Part shown: positions 45,001 to 54,233 of the stretch, piece after piece
How the letters are laid out: every line of letters starts with the position of its first letter
How positions within the stretch are numbered: position 1 is the first letter of the stretch
DNA from: Aalborgiella sp040079635
GTDB lineage: Bacteria > Pseudomonadota > Gammaproteobacteria > Burkholderiales > Burkholderiaceae_C
Assembly (NCBI GenBank): GCA_040079635.1
Contig: JBEBJY010000002.1
Coordinates: 1-64,000 of the forward strand
DNA: 64,000 bases
Direction of reading: 5' to 3'
Translations under genes and position numbers: made by a program
The notes under the pieces: model-generated
Told to the model about the DNA's origin: nothing
What the model saw: the letters and a program-made list of their open reading frames with translations, nothing else
Database searches by the model: none

Positions 45001-47345
45001 TGAAACAATCAAACAAACCAAATATGAATAGCCTGCTGGTAAAAGTGACTCAAAAGGTTGCTCAAAAAGGAACACGAAAAGCAGTTTTCTTCGCTGTATC
45101 ACTCCTAGCTTCTGCAGCTACTTGGGCAGTTACGCCATTTGCAGTCAAAGATATTCGTGTTGAGGGCTTGCAGCGCGTCGAGCCTGGCACAGTTTTTGCC
45201 ACTTTGCCCTTTCGAATTGGCGATACTTACGACGACGAAAAAGGGTCAGTTGCCATTCGTTCCTTGTTCGCTTTGGGCGTCTTCAAAGATGTGCGCGTTG
45301 AAGTCAATGGTGATGTTTTAGTGCTTATCGTCGAAGAGCGCCCAACAGTTGCTGGCATCGAGTTCTCTGGCACCAAAGAATTTGACAAAGACGCCTTGAC
45401 AAAAGCCATGCGTGAAATTGGTTTGACCGATGGCCGCCCATTTGACAAAGCGCTGTTGGACAAAGCTGAGCAAGAGTTGAAACGTCAGTATTTGACGCGA
45501 AGCTTGTATGCTGCGGAAATTGTCACAACGGTAACGCCCATTGAACGAAATCGTGTCAATTTGACGTTCAGTGTGGTCGAGGGTGACGTTGCCAAAATAA
45601 AAGAAATTCGGATCACTGGTAACAAAGCGTTCAGTGAATCAACTTTGCGAGGTCTGTTTGACTTGGATACGGGTGGAATTTTGAGTTGGTACACTAAAAG
45701 CGACCGTTACACCCGCTCTAAATTGAATGCCGATATTGAAACGATGCGTTCTTACTACTTGGCACGTGGCTATTTGGAATTTAAAGTTGATGCGCAGCAA
45801 GTATCCATTTCTACAGATAAAAAAGACATTGTCATTGCGTTAGAGGTCACTGAGGGCGAACGCTTTATAATTTCTGATGTCAAGCTGGCTGGCAGTTTTC
45901 TGGGTAAGGACGATAAATTCAAATCTTTAGTGACTGTTTCTGCAGGACAGGAATACAACGCCGACCGAATTGCTGAGACAACGAAAGCTATGGTTGCTTA
46001 CTTCGGCGATTTTGGTTTCGCATTTGCTCGCGTTGCCATCAAGCCTGAAATTGACCGTTCAAAAAATCAAGTAGCGTTGACATTGACGTCTGACCCTGGT
46101 CAACGTGCATATGTGCGTCGAATCAATATTTCAGGCAACAACAGAACGCGCGATGAAGTCATTCGTCGCGAGTTACGTCAGTTTGAGTCGTCATGGTACG
46201 ACGGTGAAAAATTACGGACATCGCGTGATCGTGTTGATCGCTTAGGTTTTTTTAAAGATGTGCAATTTGACACGCAAGAAATACCTAATGCGCCGGACCA
46301 AGTCGATATAAACATAGTTGTTGCCGAGAAGCCTACAGGTAACATTAACTTCGGCGCAGGTTACTCCACATCCGATAAACTGACTTTTCAGTTCGGTATC
46401 AAGCAAGAAAATATTTTTGGCAGTGGCAATTATTTAGGTGTGGATGTCAATACCAGCAAGTTGAATCGCTCGTTGAGCGTTACTACGGTTGACCCCTACT
46501 TTACTGAGGATGGTATTTCTCGTATCTACGATGCTTACTACCGCACGGCAACGCCTGCTAGTGCCACCGAAGGTGACTATAAGGTTATAACCACTGGATT
46601 GGGCGTTAAATTTGGCGTTCCGATAAGTCCTGTTGACACAATATATGTAGGTGGAGGGGCGGAGCAAAACAAAATTGTCGCAGGTAACAACTTACCTGCT
46701 GCGTATCTTGATTACGCAACTCAATTTGGTTATAGCAGCTACGCCTTGCCGTTAACATTAGGATGGTCACGAGACGATAGGGACAGCGCATTAACACCTA
46801 ACTCTGGCAAATTGCAACGTTTGTCTGCAGAATGGAGTCCCACGGGCGATGTAAACTACATAAAAGCGACTGCACAATACCAGCAATACATTCCATTAAG
46901 CAAGCAGTTTACGCTTGCATTTAACGGCGAGTTGAGCTGGGGTAAAGGCTTGCAAGGTAAACCATTCCCTGTATTTAAGAACTCTTACTCGGGTGGTTTA
47001 GGCTCAGTACGTGGTTTTGAAGCATCTTCTTTAGGGCCGCTTGATGAAGTTACAAAAACAGCTATTGGTGGTGCGAAGAAAATCACTTTGAATGCCGAAT
47101 TTATAACGCCTTTCCCAGGCGCTGGTAACGACAAAAGTTTGCGTTTGTATGCGTTCTTAGACGCTGGTAATGTCTACGGAGCCAACGATCCTTTTGTTCT
47201 AAGCGAACTTCGCGCATCAACTGGTGTTGGTATTAGCTGGATTTCTCCTATCGGCCCTTTGCGTCTAGCGTATGCAAAACCCATCAAATCATTCACTGGG
47301 GATAAAATACAAAAAGTACAATTTCAAATCGGAACCGCTTTCTAA
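45000..47345 (+). CDS. bamA: Outer-membrane protein assembly factor BamA
   Basis: 781-aa Omp85 protein that folds beta-barrel proteins into the outer membrane. The signal peptide is at residues ~20-42 (AVFFAVSLLASAATWA), preceded by an unusually long basic N-terminal region. Five POTRA domains span ~43-440, and the C-terminal barrel includes the surface loop motif VRGFE and a final aromatic TAF. The ATG overlaps the rseP stop (TAATG) and the stop overlaps the skp start. Confidence 0.97.
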   Translation: MKQSNKPNMNSLLVKVTQKVAQKGTRKAVFFAVSLLASAATWAVTPFAVKDIRVEGLQRVEPGTVFATLPFRIGDTYDDEKGSVAIRSLFALGVFKDVRVEVNGDVLVLIVEERPTVAGIEFSGTKEFDKDALTKAMREIGLTDGRPFDKALLDKAEQELKRQYLTRSLYAAEIVTTVTPIERNRVNLTFSVVEGDVAKIKEIRITGNKAFSESTLRGLFDLDTGGILSWYTKSDRYTRSKLNADIETMRSYYLARGYLEFKVDAQQVSISTDKKDIVIALEVTEGERFIISDVKLAGSFLGKDDKFKSLVTVSAGQEYNADRIAETTKAMVAYFGDFGFAFARVAIKPEIDRSKNQVALTLTSDPGQRAYVRRINISGNNRTRDEVIRRELRQFESSWYDGEKLRTSRDRVDRLGFFKDVQFDTQEIPNAPDQVDINIVVAEKPTGNINFGAGYSTSDKLTFQFGIKQENIFGSGNYLGVDVNTSKLNRSLSVTTVDPYFTEDGISRIYDAYYRTATPASATEGDYKVITTGLGVKFGVPISPVDTIYVGGGAEQNKIVAGNNLPAAYLDYATQFGYSSYALPLTLGWSRDDRDSALTPNSGKLQRLSAEWSPTGDVNYIKATAQYQQYIPLSKQFTLAFNGELSWGKGLQGKPFPVFKNSYSGGLGSVRGFEASSLGPLDEVTKTAIGGAKKITLNAEFITPFPGAGNDKSLRLYAFLDAGNVYGANDPFVLSELRASTGVGISWISPIGPLRLAYAKPIKSFTGDKIQKVQFQIGTAF

Positions 47346-47869
47346 TGAAAATCAATCTCAAACAGTCTCGCAACGCATGCCTCGTTATCTTGGCGATGGG
47401 GTTTGCAAGCATCGCTTCTGTAGCTGCTGCGCAAGAATTTAAAATCGGTTTTATCAATACAGATCGAATTTTCCGTGATGCAAACTCGGCAAAGACTGCT
47501 CAGGCAAAATTAGAGCAAGAGTTTCAGCGTCGTGAAAAAGAGCTGAACGATCAAGGTGCGCAAATAAAAGCTGCGGCTGATAAATTGGAAAAAGAAGCGC
47601 CAACATTGGCTGAAGCACAACGCAATTCGCGTCAAAAACAGTTAACAGACCAAGACCGTGAATTTCAACGCAAACGCCGCGAGTTTCAAGAAGACTTGAA
47701 TGTTCGTAAAAATGAAGAGTTGCAATTGGTCTTAGAGCGTGCCAATAAAGTTGTCAAACAAGTCGCTGAATCAGAAAAGTACGATTTGGTCGTTCAAGAT
47801 GTGGTTTACATTAATCCGAAACATGACATTACTGACAAAGTGCTCAAAGTCTTGAATGCTACGAAATAA
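47345..47869 (+). CDS. skp: Periplasmic chaperone OmpH/Skp
   Basis: 174-aa exported chaperone for unfolded outer-membrane proteins. The signal peptide ends near ASVAAAQE; the mature body FKIGFINTDRIFRDANSAK... continues into long charged coiled-coil arms (QEFQRREKELNDQGAQIKA), the jellyfish tentacles. It shares one base with bamA and lies upstream of lpxD, the usual arrangement. Confidence 0.95.
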   Translation: MKINLKQSRNACLVILAMGFASIASVAAAQEFKIGFINTDRIFRDANSAKTAQAKLEQEFQRREKELNDQGAQIKAAADKLEKEAPTLAEAQRNSRQKQLTDQDREFQRKRREFQEDLNVRKNEELQLVLERANKVVKQVAESEKYDLVVQDVVYINPKHDITDKVLKVLNATK

Positions 47870-47915
47870 GCACAGTATTAGCAAATAAAAAAATCATTTT
47901 GGTCTTGGTTCGCGT

Positions 47916-48899
47916 GTGGCCATTTTTTTACATCAAATCATTGAAGCTTTAGGCGGGCATCTTCACGGAGATTCCCTCCTGCAAATCACTGGTCTGGCTT
48001 CGCTCAAGCAGGCAACATCCACTGATGTTAGTTTTGTGAGCAACATCAAATACGAGCAGGAACTGGCAGCTTCTAAAGCTGCTTGTGTCATCGTCAGTCC
48101 GCATCTTGCAGCTATTGCTGAGAAGCGTGGTTCTTACATCGTCACTGACCAACCTTATGTTTACTTTGCGCTATTGACGCAGTTTTGGAAACAACAGCAT
48201 TCGCCTAAAAATACGGGTTTTGTGCATCCAACTGCAATTGTCGATGCAACTGCAGTTGTTGACAAAACGGCGCAGATTGGCGCTTTGTGCGTTGTCGAAG
48301 CTAGCGCCCGAATTGGTGCCAACACTGTACTCAAATCACGCGTTACCGTTGGCGAGGGTTGCGATATTGGCGATAACTGTATTTTGCATTCAGGCGTCGT
48401 CATTGGTGCCGATGGTTTTGGCTTTGCACCCCAAAAATCAGCGATTGGTTTGACATGGGTAAAAATTGAGCAATTAGGTGCAGTAAAGATCGGCAATGAT
48501 GTCGAAATTGGCGCGAATACCTGTGTTGATCGAGGCGCTTTGCATGACACAGTTATTGAAGATGGTGTGAAGCTCGATAACTTGATTCAAATCGGGCATA
48601 ACGTTCGCATTGGTAAACATGCCATCATTGCGGCTGCCACGGCTGTAGCAGGAAGTACCGAAATAGGTGCCTATTGCATGATTGGTGGTTGCGTGAGCAT
48701 CGCGGGGCATTTGACGATTGCACCACACACCGAAATATCCGGGGCTTCCGTCGTGACACATTCAATTCACAAAGCCGGCACTTATACGGGCTTGTTTCCG
48801 CTGGATGAAAATGCTTCTTGGGGTAAAAATGCTGCTGCGCTAAAACAATTGTCTGCTTTACGCGATAGACTTCGTAAGTTAGAAAATACACATAAATAA
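47916..48899 (+). CDS. lpxD: UDP-3-O-acylglucosamine N-acyltransferase
   Basis: 327-aa trimeric enzyme of lipid A synthesis adding the N-linked acyl chain. The N-terminal uridine-binding domain (IIEALGGHLHGDSLLQITGLASL) is followed by a left-handed beta-helix of hexapeptide repeats (IGANTVLKSRVTVGEGCDIGDN); the catalytic His lies in the LIQIGHNVRIG turn. The start is GTG at 47916, giving MAIFLHQ. It is followed by fabZ 42 bp later. Confidence 0.96.
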   Translation: MAIFLHQIIEALGGHLHGDSLLQITGLASLKQATSTDVSFVSNIKYEQELAASKAACVIVSPHLAAIAEKRGSYIVTDQPYVYFALLTQFWKQQHSPKNTGFVHPTAIVDATAVVDKTAQIGALCVVEASARIGANTVLKSRVTVGEGCDIGDNCILHSGVVIGADGFGFAPQKSAIGLTWVKIEQLGAVKIGNDVEIGANTCVDRGALHDTVIEDGVKLDNLIQIGHNVRIGKHAIIAAATAVAGSTEIGAYCMIGGCVSIAGHLTIAPHTEISGASVVTHSIHKAGTYTGLFPLDENASWGKNAAALKQLSALRDRLRKLENTHK

Positions 48900-48941
48900 T
48901 AATTTAATAATAATTAAAATTTTAAAGAAAGAAACCACACC

Positions 48942-49391
48942 ATGATGGATATTTACCGCATTCTCAAGCAGTTACCGCACCGCTATCCTTTTGTGTTGGT
49001 GGACAGAATCACTGAGCTTGAAAAAGGCAAATACATCAAAGGCTACAAAAACGTCTCTATCAACGAGCCTTATTTCGTCGGTCACTTCCCACACCGCCCA
49101 GTGATGCCTGGTGTTTTGATTGTGGAAGCCTTGGCGCAAACGGCAGCTTTGCTCGGGTTTGACACACTCGGTGTCACGCCTGATGATAAAACCATGTTCT
49201 ACTTTGCTGGGATTGACGGCGTGCGTTTCAAGAAACCTGTCGCCCCAGGTGACCAACTTTGGCTAGAAATGCACGTAGAGCGCGTTCGCTCTGGCATGTG
49301 GAAGTTCAAAGGCCAGGCCACGGTAGATGGCGAAGTGGTTACAGAAGCGACCATCATGTGCACCATTCGAATGCTGGGTGAAGATGACTGA
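48942..49391 (+). CDS. fabZ: 3-hydroxyacyl-ACP dehydratase FabZ
   Basis: 149-aa hot-dog-fold dehydratase of fatty acid elongation, competing with LpxA for hydroxyacyl-ACP. LPHRYPFVLVDRI and the active site HFPHRPVMPGVLIVEALAQ hold the catalytic His and Glu. AAAGAAAG precedes the ATG. It overlaps lpxA by 8 nt, coupling the branch point enzymes. Confidence 0.97.
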   Translation: MMDIYRILKQLPHRYPFVLVDRITELEKGKYIKGYKNVSINEPYFVGHFPHRPVMPGVLIVEALAQTAALLGFDTLGVTPDDKTMFYFAGIDGVRFKKPVAPGDQLWLEMHVERVRSGMWKFKGQATVDGEVVTEATIMCTIRMLGEDD

Positions 49392-50181
49392 TGAGCGATT
49401 GATTCACGCCACCGCTATAGTTGACCCCAAGGCGCAGCTAGACAGCAGTGTTGAGATTGGCCCCTATAGCGTCGTTGGTCCTTATGTGCGCATAGGTGCA
49501 AACACGCGTGTGGGTGCGCATTGCGTCATTGAAGGCCACACCACGATTGGTAAAGACAACCAAATCTTCCAGTTCAATTCCATAGGTGCCATTCCGCAAG
49601 ACAAAAAATATGCGGGTGAACCTTGCGAGCTGGTGATTGGTGACCGCAACACCATCCGCGAGTTTTGCACCTTGAACATTGGCAGCCCCGGCGACGCAGG
49701 GGTGACGCGCGTGGGTGATGACAACTGGATCATGGCCTACGTACACATTGCGCACGACTGCCAAGTCGGCAACAAAACGATTTTGGCCAACAATACCACT
49801 CTGGGTGGTCATGTGCATTTGGCGGATTGGGTGATCATCGGCGGCCTCACGGGCATCCACCAGTTCGTCAAAATCGGCGCGCATGCCATGGTAGGTTTTT
49901 CCAGCGCAGTGACACAAGATGTGCCGCCGTTCATGATGGCTGATGGCAATCCGCTTGCAGTTCGCGGCTTTAACGCGGAGGGCTTGCGCCGCCGCCAGTT
50001 CAGCGAAGAGCGTATTTCCGCCGTTAAGCAGATGCACAAACTGCTATACCGTACGGGCAAAACCTTGGTACAAGCTACCAGTGAGATTGCCGAACTTGCG
50101 CAAAGCATCCCGCAAGCGGCTACTGATGTGGCTTTGATGAGCCAATTCTTAGCCAGCAGCACGCGTGGCATAGCTAGGTGA
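49384..50181 (+). CDS. lpxA: UDP-N-acetylglucosamine acyltransferase
   Basis: 265-aa first enzyme of lipid A synthesis, transferring a 3-hydroxyacyl chain to UDP-GlcNAc. The beta-helix of hexapeptide repeats begins IHATAIVDPKAQLDSSVEIGPYSVVGPYV; the catalytic His is in AYVHIAHDCQVGN. The C-terminal helical cap contains GLRRRQFSEERI. The start ATG at 49384 (MTDERLIHAT) is supported by homology; the frame opens further upstream inside fabZ. Its TGA overlaps the GTG of lpxB. Confidence 0.96.
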   Translation: MTDERLIHATAIVDPKAQLDSSVEIGPYSVVGPYVRIGANTRVGAHCVIEGHTTIGKDNQIFQFNSIGAIPQDKKYAGEPCELVIGDRNTIREFCTLNIGSPGDAGVTRVGDDNWIMAYVHIAHDCQVGNKTILANNTTLGGHVHLADWVIIGGLTGIHQFVKIGAHAMVGFSSAVTQDVPPFMMADGNPLAVRGFNAEGLRRRQFSEERISAVKQMHKLLYRTGKTLVQATSEIAELAQSIPQAATDVALMSQFLASSTRGIAR

Positions 50182-51329
50182 ATCCTGAATCCCCTCAGTT
50201 CGCACTTGTAGCTGGCGAAGCCTCGGGCGATTTACTGGCAGGCTTGCTGCTTGATGGCATGCAGCAGCGCTGGCCGCAGATGCAAGCCAGCGGTATTGGC
50301 GGCGCGCGCATGGCTGAGCGAAATTTTAAAGCGTGGTGGCCTAGCGATAAATTGTCCGTTTTTGGCTACATTGACGCTTTACGTCACTACCGCGAGATTT
50401 TGGGTATCCGCAATCAGCTCAAAACCAAGCTGTTAGCCAACCCGCCTGATGTGTTTATTGGCGTAGATGCGCCCGATTTCAACCTCGATTTGGAAGCCGA
50501 TTTGCGCCAAACAGGCATCAAAACCGTGCATTTTGTCTGCCCATCCATCTGGGCATGGCGCCCGAAACGGGTAGAAAAACTCAAAAAAAGCTGTGACCAT
50601 GTCCTGTGCGTCTTCCCGTTTGAGCCTGAAATTTTGGCCAAACACGGCATTCCTGCAACCTTTGTCGGGCATCCGCTGGCCTCCGTGATTCCGATGCAGC
50701 CGAACAAAGCCAAAGCGCGCGAGCAGCTTGGGCTGAATTTGCAAGACAAAGTCGTCGCCGTTTTGCCAGGCAGCCGCCTGGCTGAAATAAAGCATCTTGC
50801 ACCACGGTATTTTAAGGCTGTAGCCGGCGTATTAATTGCCTATCCTGCTATGAAATTTATAGCTCCCTCTGTGCCTCAACACATCCCTTTGCTGCAACAA
50901 ATAGCCAAAGAATGTGGTGTTGACAAGCAGGTTCAAATCATCTCTGGCCAGTCGCACACTGCATTAGAAGCCTGCGATGTGACCTTGATCACCAGCGGCA
51001 CGGCAACGCTAGAAGCCGCTTTGTACAAGCGCCCCATGGTCATTGGTTACGCGTTGAATTGGCTCAGTTACGAGATCATGAAGCGCAAAAAGCTGCAGCC
51101 TTGGGTGGGTTTGCCGAATATTTTGAGCGGCAAATTTGTCGTTCCAGAGCTGATTCAAGGTGACTGCACACCGGAGGCTTTGGCCGCTGCAACCTTGGCA
51201 TGGTTCGACACGCCTGAAAAAGTAGCTGATTTAGAGCGACAATTCACCACCTTGCATACCCAATTGCTCCGAAACACCTCAGAATTAGCCGCCGATGCCA
51301 TCGCCCAAGTCCTTAACTCCCGAGCCTAA
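50178..51329 (+). CDS. lpxB: Lipid-A-disaccharide synthase
   Basis: 383-aa GT19 glycosyltransferase joining lipid X and UDP-diacylglucosamine. ALVAGEASGDLLAGLLLDGM, VFIGVDAPDFNLDLE, SIWAWRPKRVEKLKK, LLPGSR-type VLPGSRLAEI and TSGTATLEAALYKRPMVIGY are family motifs. The start is a GTG overlapping lpxA. Residues ~215-230 (VAGVLIAYPAMKFIA) come from a dispersed-element copy placed where homologues have unrelated sequence of similar length. Confidence 0.96.
   Translation: MNPESPQFALVAGEASGDLLAGLLLDGMQQRWPQMQASGIGGARMAERNFKAWWPSDKLSVFGYIDALRHYREILGIRNQLKTKLLANPPDVFIGVDAPDFNLDLEADLRQTGIKTVHFVCPSIWAWRPKRVEKLKKSCDHVLCVFPFEPEILAKHGIPATFVGHPLASVIPMQPNKAKAREQLGLNLQDKVVAVLPGSRLAEIKHLAPRYFKAVAGVLIAYPAMKFIAPSVPQHIPLLQQIAKECGVDKQVQIISGQSHTALEACDVTLITSGTATLEAALYKRPMVIGYALNWLSYEIMKRKKLQPWVGLPNILSGKFVVPELIQGDCTPEALAAATLAWFDTPEKVADLERQFTTLHTQLLRNTSELAADAIAQVLNSRA
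50818..50864 (+). repeat. Dispersed palindromic element, copy 12 (in lpxB)
   Basis: TAGCCGGCGTATTAATTGCCT, then GCTATGAAATTTATAGC. It is sense to lpxB, in the same frame as the DUF4149 and methyltransferase copies, with TAT in place of the TGA/TAA after GCC. Confidence 0.9.
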
Positions 51330-52032
51330 GCCTATCAAAAAGGCTGTAAAGGCTGCTACGGCTAAAAAATCCACCAAAAGTAATGCAAAAAACAGCTCTA
51401 AAAGCAGGGCAAAAGGTATTCTGAAGGCTGAGCAAGTTGCCCTACATTGGGACGCCCCAGGTTTGATGGCGGGCGTTGATGAAGCGGGTCGCGGCCCCTT
51501 GGCCGGCCCGGTCGTCGCCGCCGCTGTGATTTTGGACGATTTGAACCCCATCAAAGGCTTGGCAGACTCCAAAACCTTGACCGCAGCACGCCGTGAAAAG
51601 CTCTACGACGAAATCCGTGCCAAGGCGTTGTGCTGCTCAGTCGCTGAGGCCAGCGTGGCGGAAATTGACGAACTCAACATCCTGCAAGCAACCATGCTGG
51701 CCATGCGCCGTGCTGTGGAGGGCTTGCGCCTCAAACCTGTCAAAGTGCTGGTCGATGGCAACCGCCTCCCAACCTTAGACGTGCTGGCAGAGGCGATTGT
51801 GAAGGGCGACAGCAAAGTGCAGGCAATATCAGCCGCCTCAATCTTGGCCAAAGTCACCCGCGACCGATGGTGCGCAGAGCTGCACGACAAGTTTCCGCAA
51901 TACGGCTTTGACCAACACAAAGGTTATGGCACGGCGCAGCATCTAGCCGCGTTGAACGAGTTTGGCGCTTGCCCAGAGCATCGTCGTACTTTTGCACCTG
52001 TTACCGCGGTTTTGAATAGAACATCCCTATGA
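51295..52032 (+). CDS. rnhB: Ribonuclease HII
   Basis: 245-aa endonuclease removing ribonucleotides from DNA. The catalytic core begins MAGVDEAGRGPLAGPVVAAAVIL (first Asp and Glu); other conserved parts are LADSKTLTAARREKLY, VLVDGNR, SAASILAKVTRDR and YGFDQHKGYGTAQH. An atypical ~50-residue Lys/Ser/Ala-rich N-terminal extension precedes the core; it overlaps lpxB by 35 bp. No ATG or GTG lies between this start and the core Met at 51466. Confidence 0.93.
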   Translation: MPSPKSLTPEPKPIKKAVKAATAKKSTKSNAKNSSKSRAKGILKAEQVALHWDAPGLMAGVDEAGRGPLAGPVVAAAVILDDLNPIKGLADSKTLTAARREKLYDEIRAKALCCSVAEASVAEIDELNILQATMLAMRRAVEGLRLKPVKVLVDGNRLPTLDVLAEAIVKGDSKVQAISAASILAKVTRDRWCAELHDKFPQYGFDQHKGYGTAQHLAALNEFGACPEHRRTFAPVTAVLNRTSL

Positions 52033-52835
52033 CTTCGCCAGAAACTACCCATATCACCTCGCGCGATAACCCACTTCTCAAAGAGCTGCGCAAACTCAGT
52101 TCAGAGCCAACGGCGTACCGCAAAACAGGGCGTGTGTGGCTGGAAGGCGATCATTTGTGCAGCGCAGCACTCACCCGAGGCATCAAGCCTGCAATTGCCA
52201 TATTTTCAGAGTCTTTTATGCCTCTAGCCGGCGTATTTACTGCCTCATTAGCTATTAAAAATATAGTAAATAATAACTATAAAACAGTCGTTATTTCTGA
52301 CAAGCTGTGGCAAGACATCAGCGGCTTAGAGTCGCCCGCCAAGATGGGTTTTGTGGTGGATTTACCAAGCTCAGTGCCAATTTTTCCCCATGTCGCCAGC
52401 GTGATTTTGGACCGCGTGCAAGACGCAGGCAACGTCGGCTCCATCTTGCGCAGCGCCGCAGCGTTTGGATTTAAACAGGTTGTTGCACTCTCAGGAACAG
52501 CAGCGCTGTGGAGCCCCAAAGTGCTGCGTGCCGGTATGGGCGCACATTTTGGACTGCAATTGGTGGAAAGCGCGAGTTTAGAAGACTTATCAGCTTTGAC
52601 CGTTCCCTTGGTCGTCACCAGCTCCCATCAAGGCGATTTTTTGCAAAACCTGATGCAAAACAAGGCGTTACCGCAACCCTGCGCATGGGTCATGGGACAT
52701 GAGGGGCAGGGCGTTAGGGCGGAATTACTGCAGAAAGCCAGTGTTTCAGTTCGAATCGGCCAGCCCGGTGGCGAAGAGTCGCTCAATGTCGCTGCAGCGG
52801 CTGCGATTTGTTTGCATGCTAGCTCGGTAGCTTGA
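52029..52835 (+). CDS. SpoU/TrmH-family RNA 2'-O-methyltransferase
   Basis: 268-aa methyltransferase. The N-terminal substrate-binding part (SRDNPLLKELRKLSSEPTAYRKTGRVWLEGDHLC) precedes a SPOUT domain with VILDRVQDAGNVGSILRSAAAFG, VMGHEGQGV and the SAM knot GGEESLNVAAAAAICL. It probably methylates rRNA or tRNA; the target is not predictable. It overlaps the rnhB stop by 4 nt. Residues ~64-82 (PLAGVFTASLAIKNIV) are translated from a dispersed-element copy. Confidence 0.9.
   Translation: MTSPETTHITSRDNPLLKELRKLSSEPTAYRKTGRVWLEGDHLCSAALTRGIKPAIAIFSESFMPLAGVFTASLAIKNIVNNNYKTVVISDKLWQDISGLESPAKMGFVVDLPSSVPIFPHVASVILDRVQDAGNVGSILRSAAAFGFKQVVALSGTAALWSPKVLRAGMGAHFGLQLVESASLEDLSALTVPLVVTSSHQGDFLQNLMQNKALPQPCAWVMGHEGQGVRAELLQKASVSVRIGQPGGEESLNVAAAAAICLHASSVA
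52219..52270 (+). repeat. Dispersed palindromic element, copy 13 (in RNA methyltransferase gene)
   Basis: CTAGCCGGCGTATTTACTGCC, then TTAGCTATTAAAAATATAGT. It is one of the best-preserved copies. It is sense to the gene, with TCA replacing the TGA/TAA stop. Confidence 0.92.
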
Positions 52836-52877
52836 AAATTTGAATCTGACATTCAAGGGTTTCCCCGCAAGCTCAGC

Positions 52878-52883
52878 TATAAT
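52878..52883 (+). promoter_or_regulatory. Candidate -10 element of carAB
   Basis: TATAAT, 136 bp upstream of the carA GTG. No good -35 is seen. Together with the hairpin at 52952-52976 it implies a ~130-nt leader. Confidence 0.5.
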
Positions 52884-52951
52884 TAGAGGCTTCCTGTCTA
52901 CCCCACGTACGCCTAGCGCATCATTTAGCTTAACCCTGACATAGCAGCCTC

Positions 52952-52976
52952 AAAACAACTTTACAAAAGTCGTTTT
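52952..52976 (+). promoter_or_regulatory. Hairpin in the carA leader
   Basis: AAAACAACTTT-aca-AAAGTCGTTTT can pair at 10 of 11 positions. It has no T run after it, so it is more likely a leader structure than a terminator; it lies 43 bp before the carA start. Confidence 0.4.
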
Positions 52977-53018
52977 AAAGCCAGCTTGGGCGTACCCGTT
53001 ATATATTCGGAGAACCCA

Positions 53019-54233
53019 GTGCTTCAGAGCCTCAAGCCACGTTTCCCCCTAGCCATTCTGGCACTCGCCGATGGCACCATCTTTGTTGGATCTTCCGTTG
53101 GAGCTGCCTCCAAAGATGTTTCTCATACTGTTGGTGAAGTCGTTTTCAACACGTCCATGACCGGTTACCAAGAAATCCTGACCGACCCCAGCTACTGCCA
53201 GCAAATCGTCACGTTGACGTACCCGCACATTGGCAACTACGGCATCAGCGAGCAAGATGTTGAATCTGCCAAGGTCAATGCCGCAGGTTTGATCATCAAA
53301 GATTTGCCGTTAATCGCCTCTAACTTCCGCTCCACCATGAGCTTGACCGAGTATTTGGTCAAAGAGAAAACGATAGCGATTGCAGATATCGACACTCGCC
53401 AGTTGACCCGCCATTTACGCACCCATGGTGCACAAAACGGTTGCATTTTGGCTTTGGCTGAAGGCGAAGTGGCAACACCTGCGCTGATTGACAAAGCCAT
53501 TGCCTTGGCAAAAGCCGCGCCCAATATGTCAGGTCTGGATTTGGCAAAAGTCGTCTCCACCACAAAAACCTACACTTGGACGCAAACCGAGTGGCAGTTG
53601 CATAACTCGACTTTAGAGGGCAAAGCTGGTTACTCGGAACAAGTCGCAGCTGATGCAAAATTCCATGTTGTGGCCTATGACTTCGGCGTCAAGTACAACA
53701 TCTTGCGCATGTTGGCTGAGCGCGGTTGCCGCGTCACCGTCGTGCCCGCGCAAACCAGCGCTGCCGATGTGCTCAAGTTAAATCCAAACGGTATTTTCTT
53801 GTCCAACGGACCTGGCGACCCAGAGCCATGCGATTACGCCATTGCCGCAGCTAAAGAATTGATTGAAACTGGCATTCCAACCTTCGGTATTTGCTTAGGT
53901 CACCAAATCATGGCCTTGGCCAGTGGTGCCAAAACTTTCAAAATGAAGTTTGGCCACCACGGTGCGAACCACCCAGTTAAAGACTTGGACACTGGCAAAG
54001 TCAGCATCACCAGCCAAAACCACGGTTTTGCAGTGGACGAAAAAACATTGCCTGCCAACCTGCGCGCCACCCATGTGAGCTTGTTTGACGGCACGCTGCA
54101 GGGATTGACCCGCACCGACAAGCCCGCGTTTTGCTTCCAAGGTCACCCTGAAGCATCACCCGGACCACAAGATATCAGCTACCTCTTCGACCGCTTCGTC
54201 GCGTTAATGACGAAAGCAGGGGAGAACAAATAA
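53019..54233 (+). CDS. carA: Carbamoyl-phosphate synthase small subunit
   Basis: 404-aa glutamine amidotransferase subunit, hydrolysing glutamine to feed ammonia to CarB for arginine and pyrimidine synthesis. The N-terminal domain ADGTIFVGSSVG...GEVVFNTSMTGYQEILTDPSY is followed by the class I GATase domain with the Cys nucleophile in FGICLGHQIMALA and the His-Glu pair in FCFQGHPEASPGP. The start GTG at 53019 has CGGAG at good spacing. It overlaps carB by one base. Confidence 0.97.
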   Translation: MLQSLKPRFPLAILALADGTIFVGSSVGAASKDVSHTVGEVVFNTSMTGYQEILTDPSYCQQIVTLTYPHIGNYGISEQDVESAKVNAAGLIIKDLPLIASNFRSTMSLTEYLVKEKTIAIADIDTRQLTRHLRTHGAQNGCILALAEGEVATPALIDKAIALAKAAPNMSGLDLAKVVSTTKTYTWTQTEWQLHNSTLEGKAGYSEQVAADAKFHVVAYDFGVKYNILRMLAERGCRVTVVPAQTSAADVLKLNPNGIFLSNGPGDPEPCDYAIAAAKELIETGIPTFGICLGHQIMALASGAKTFKMKFGHHGANHPVKDLDTGKVSITSQNHGFAVDEKTLPANLRATHVSLFDGTLQGLTRTDKPAFCFQGHPEASPGPQDISYLFDRFVALMTKAGENK

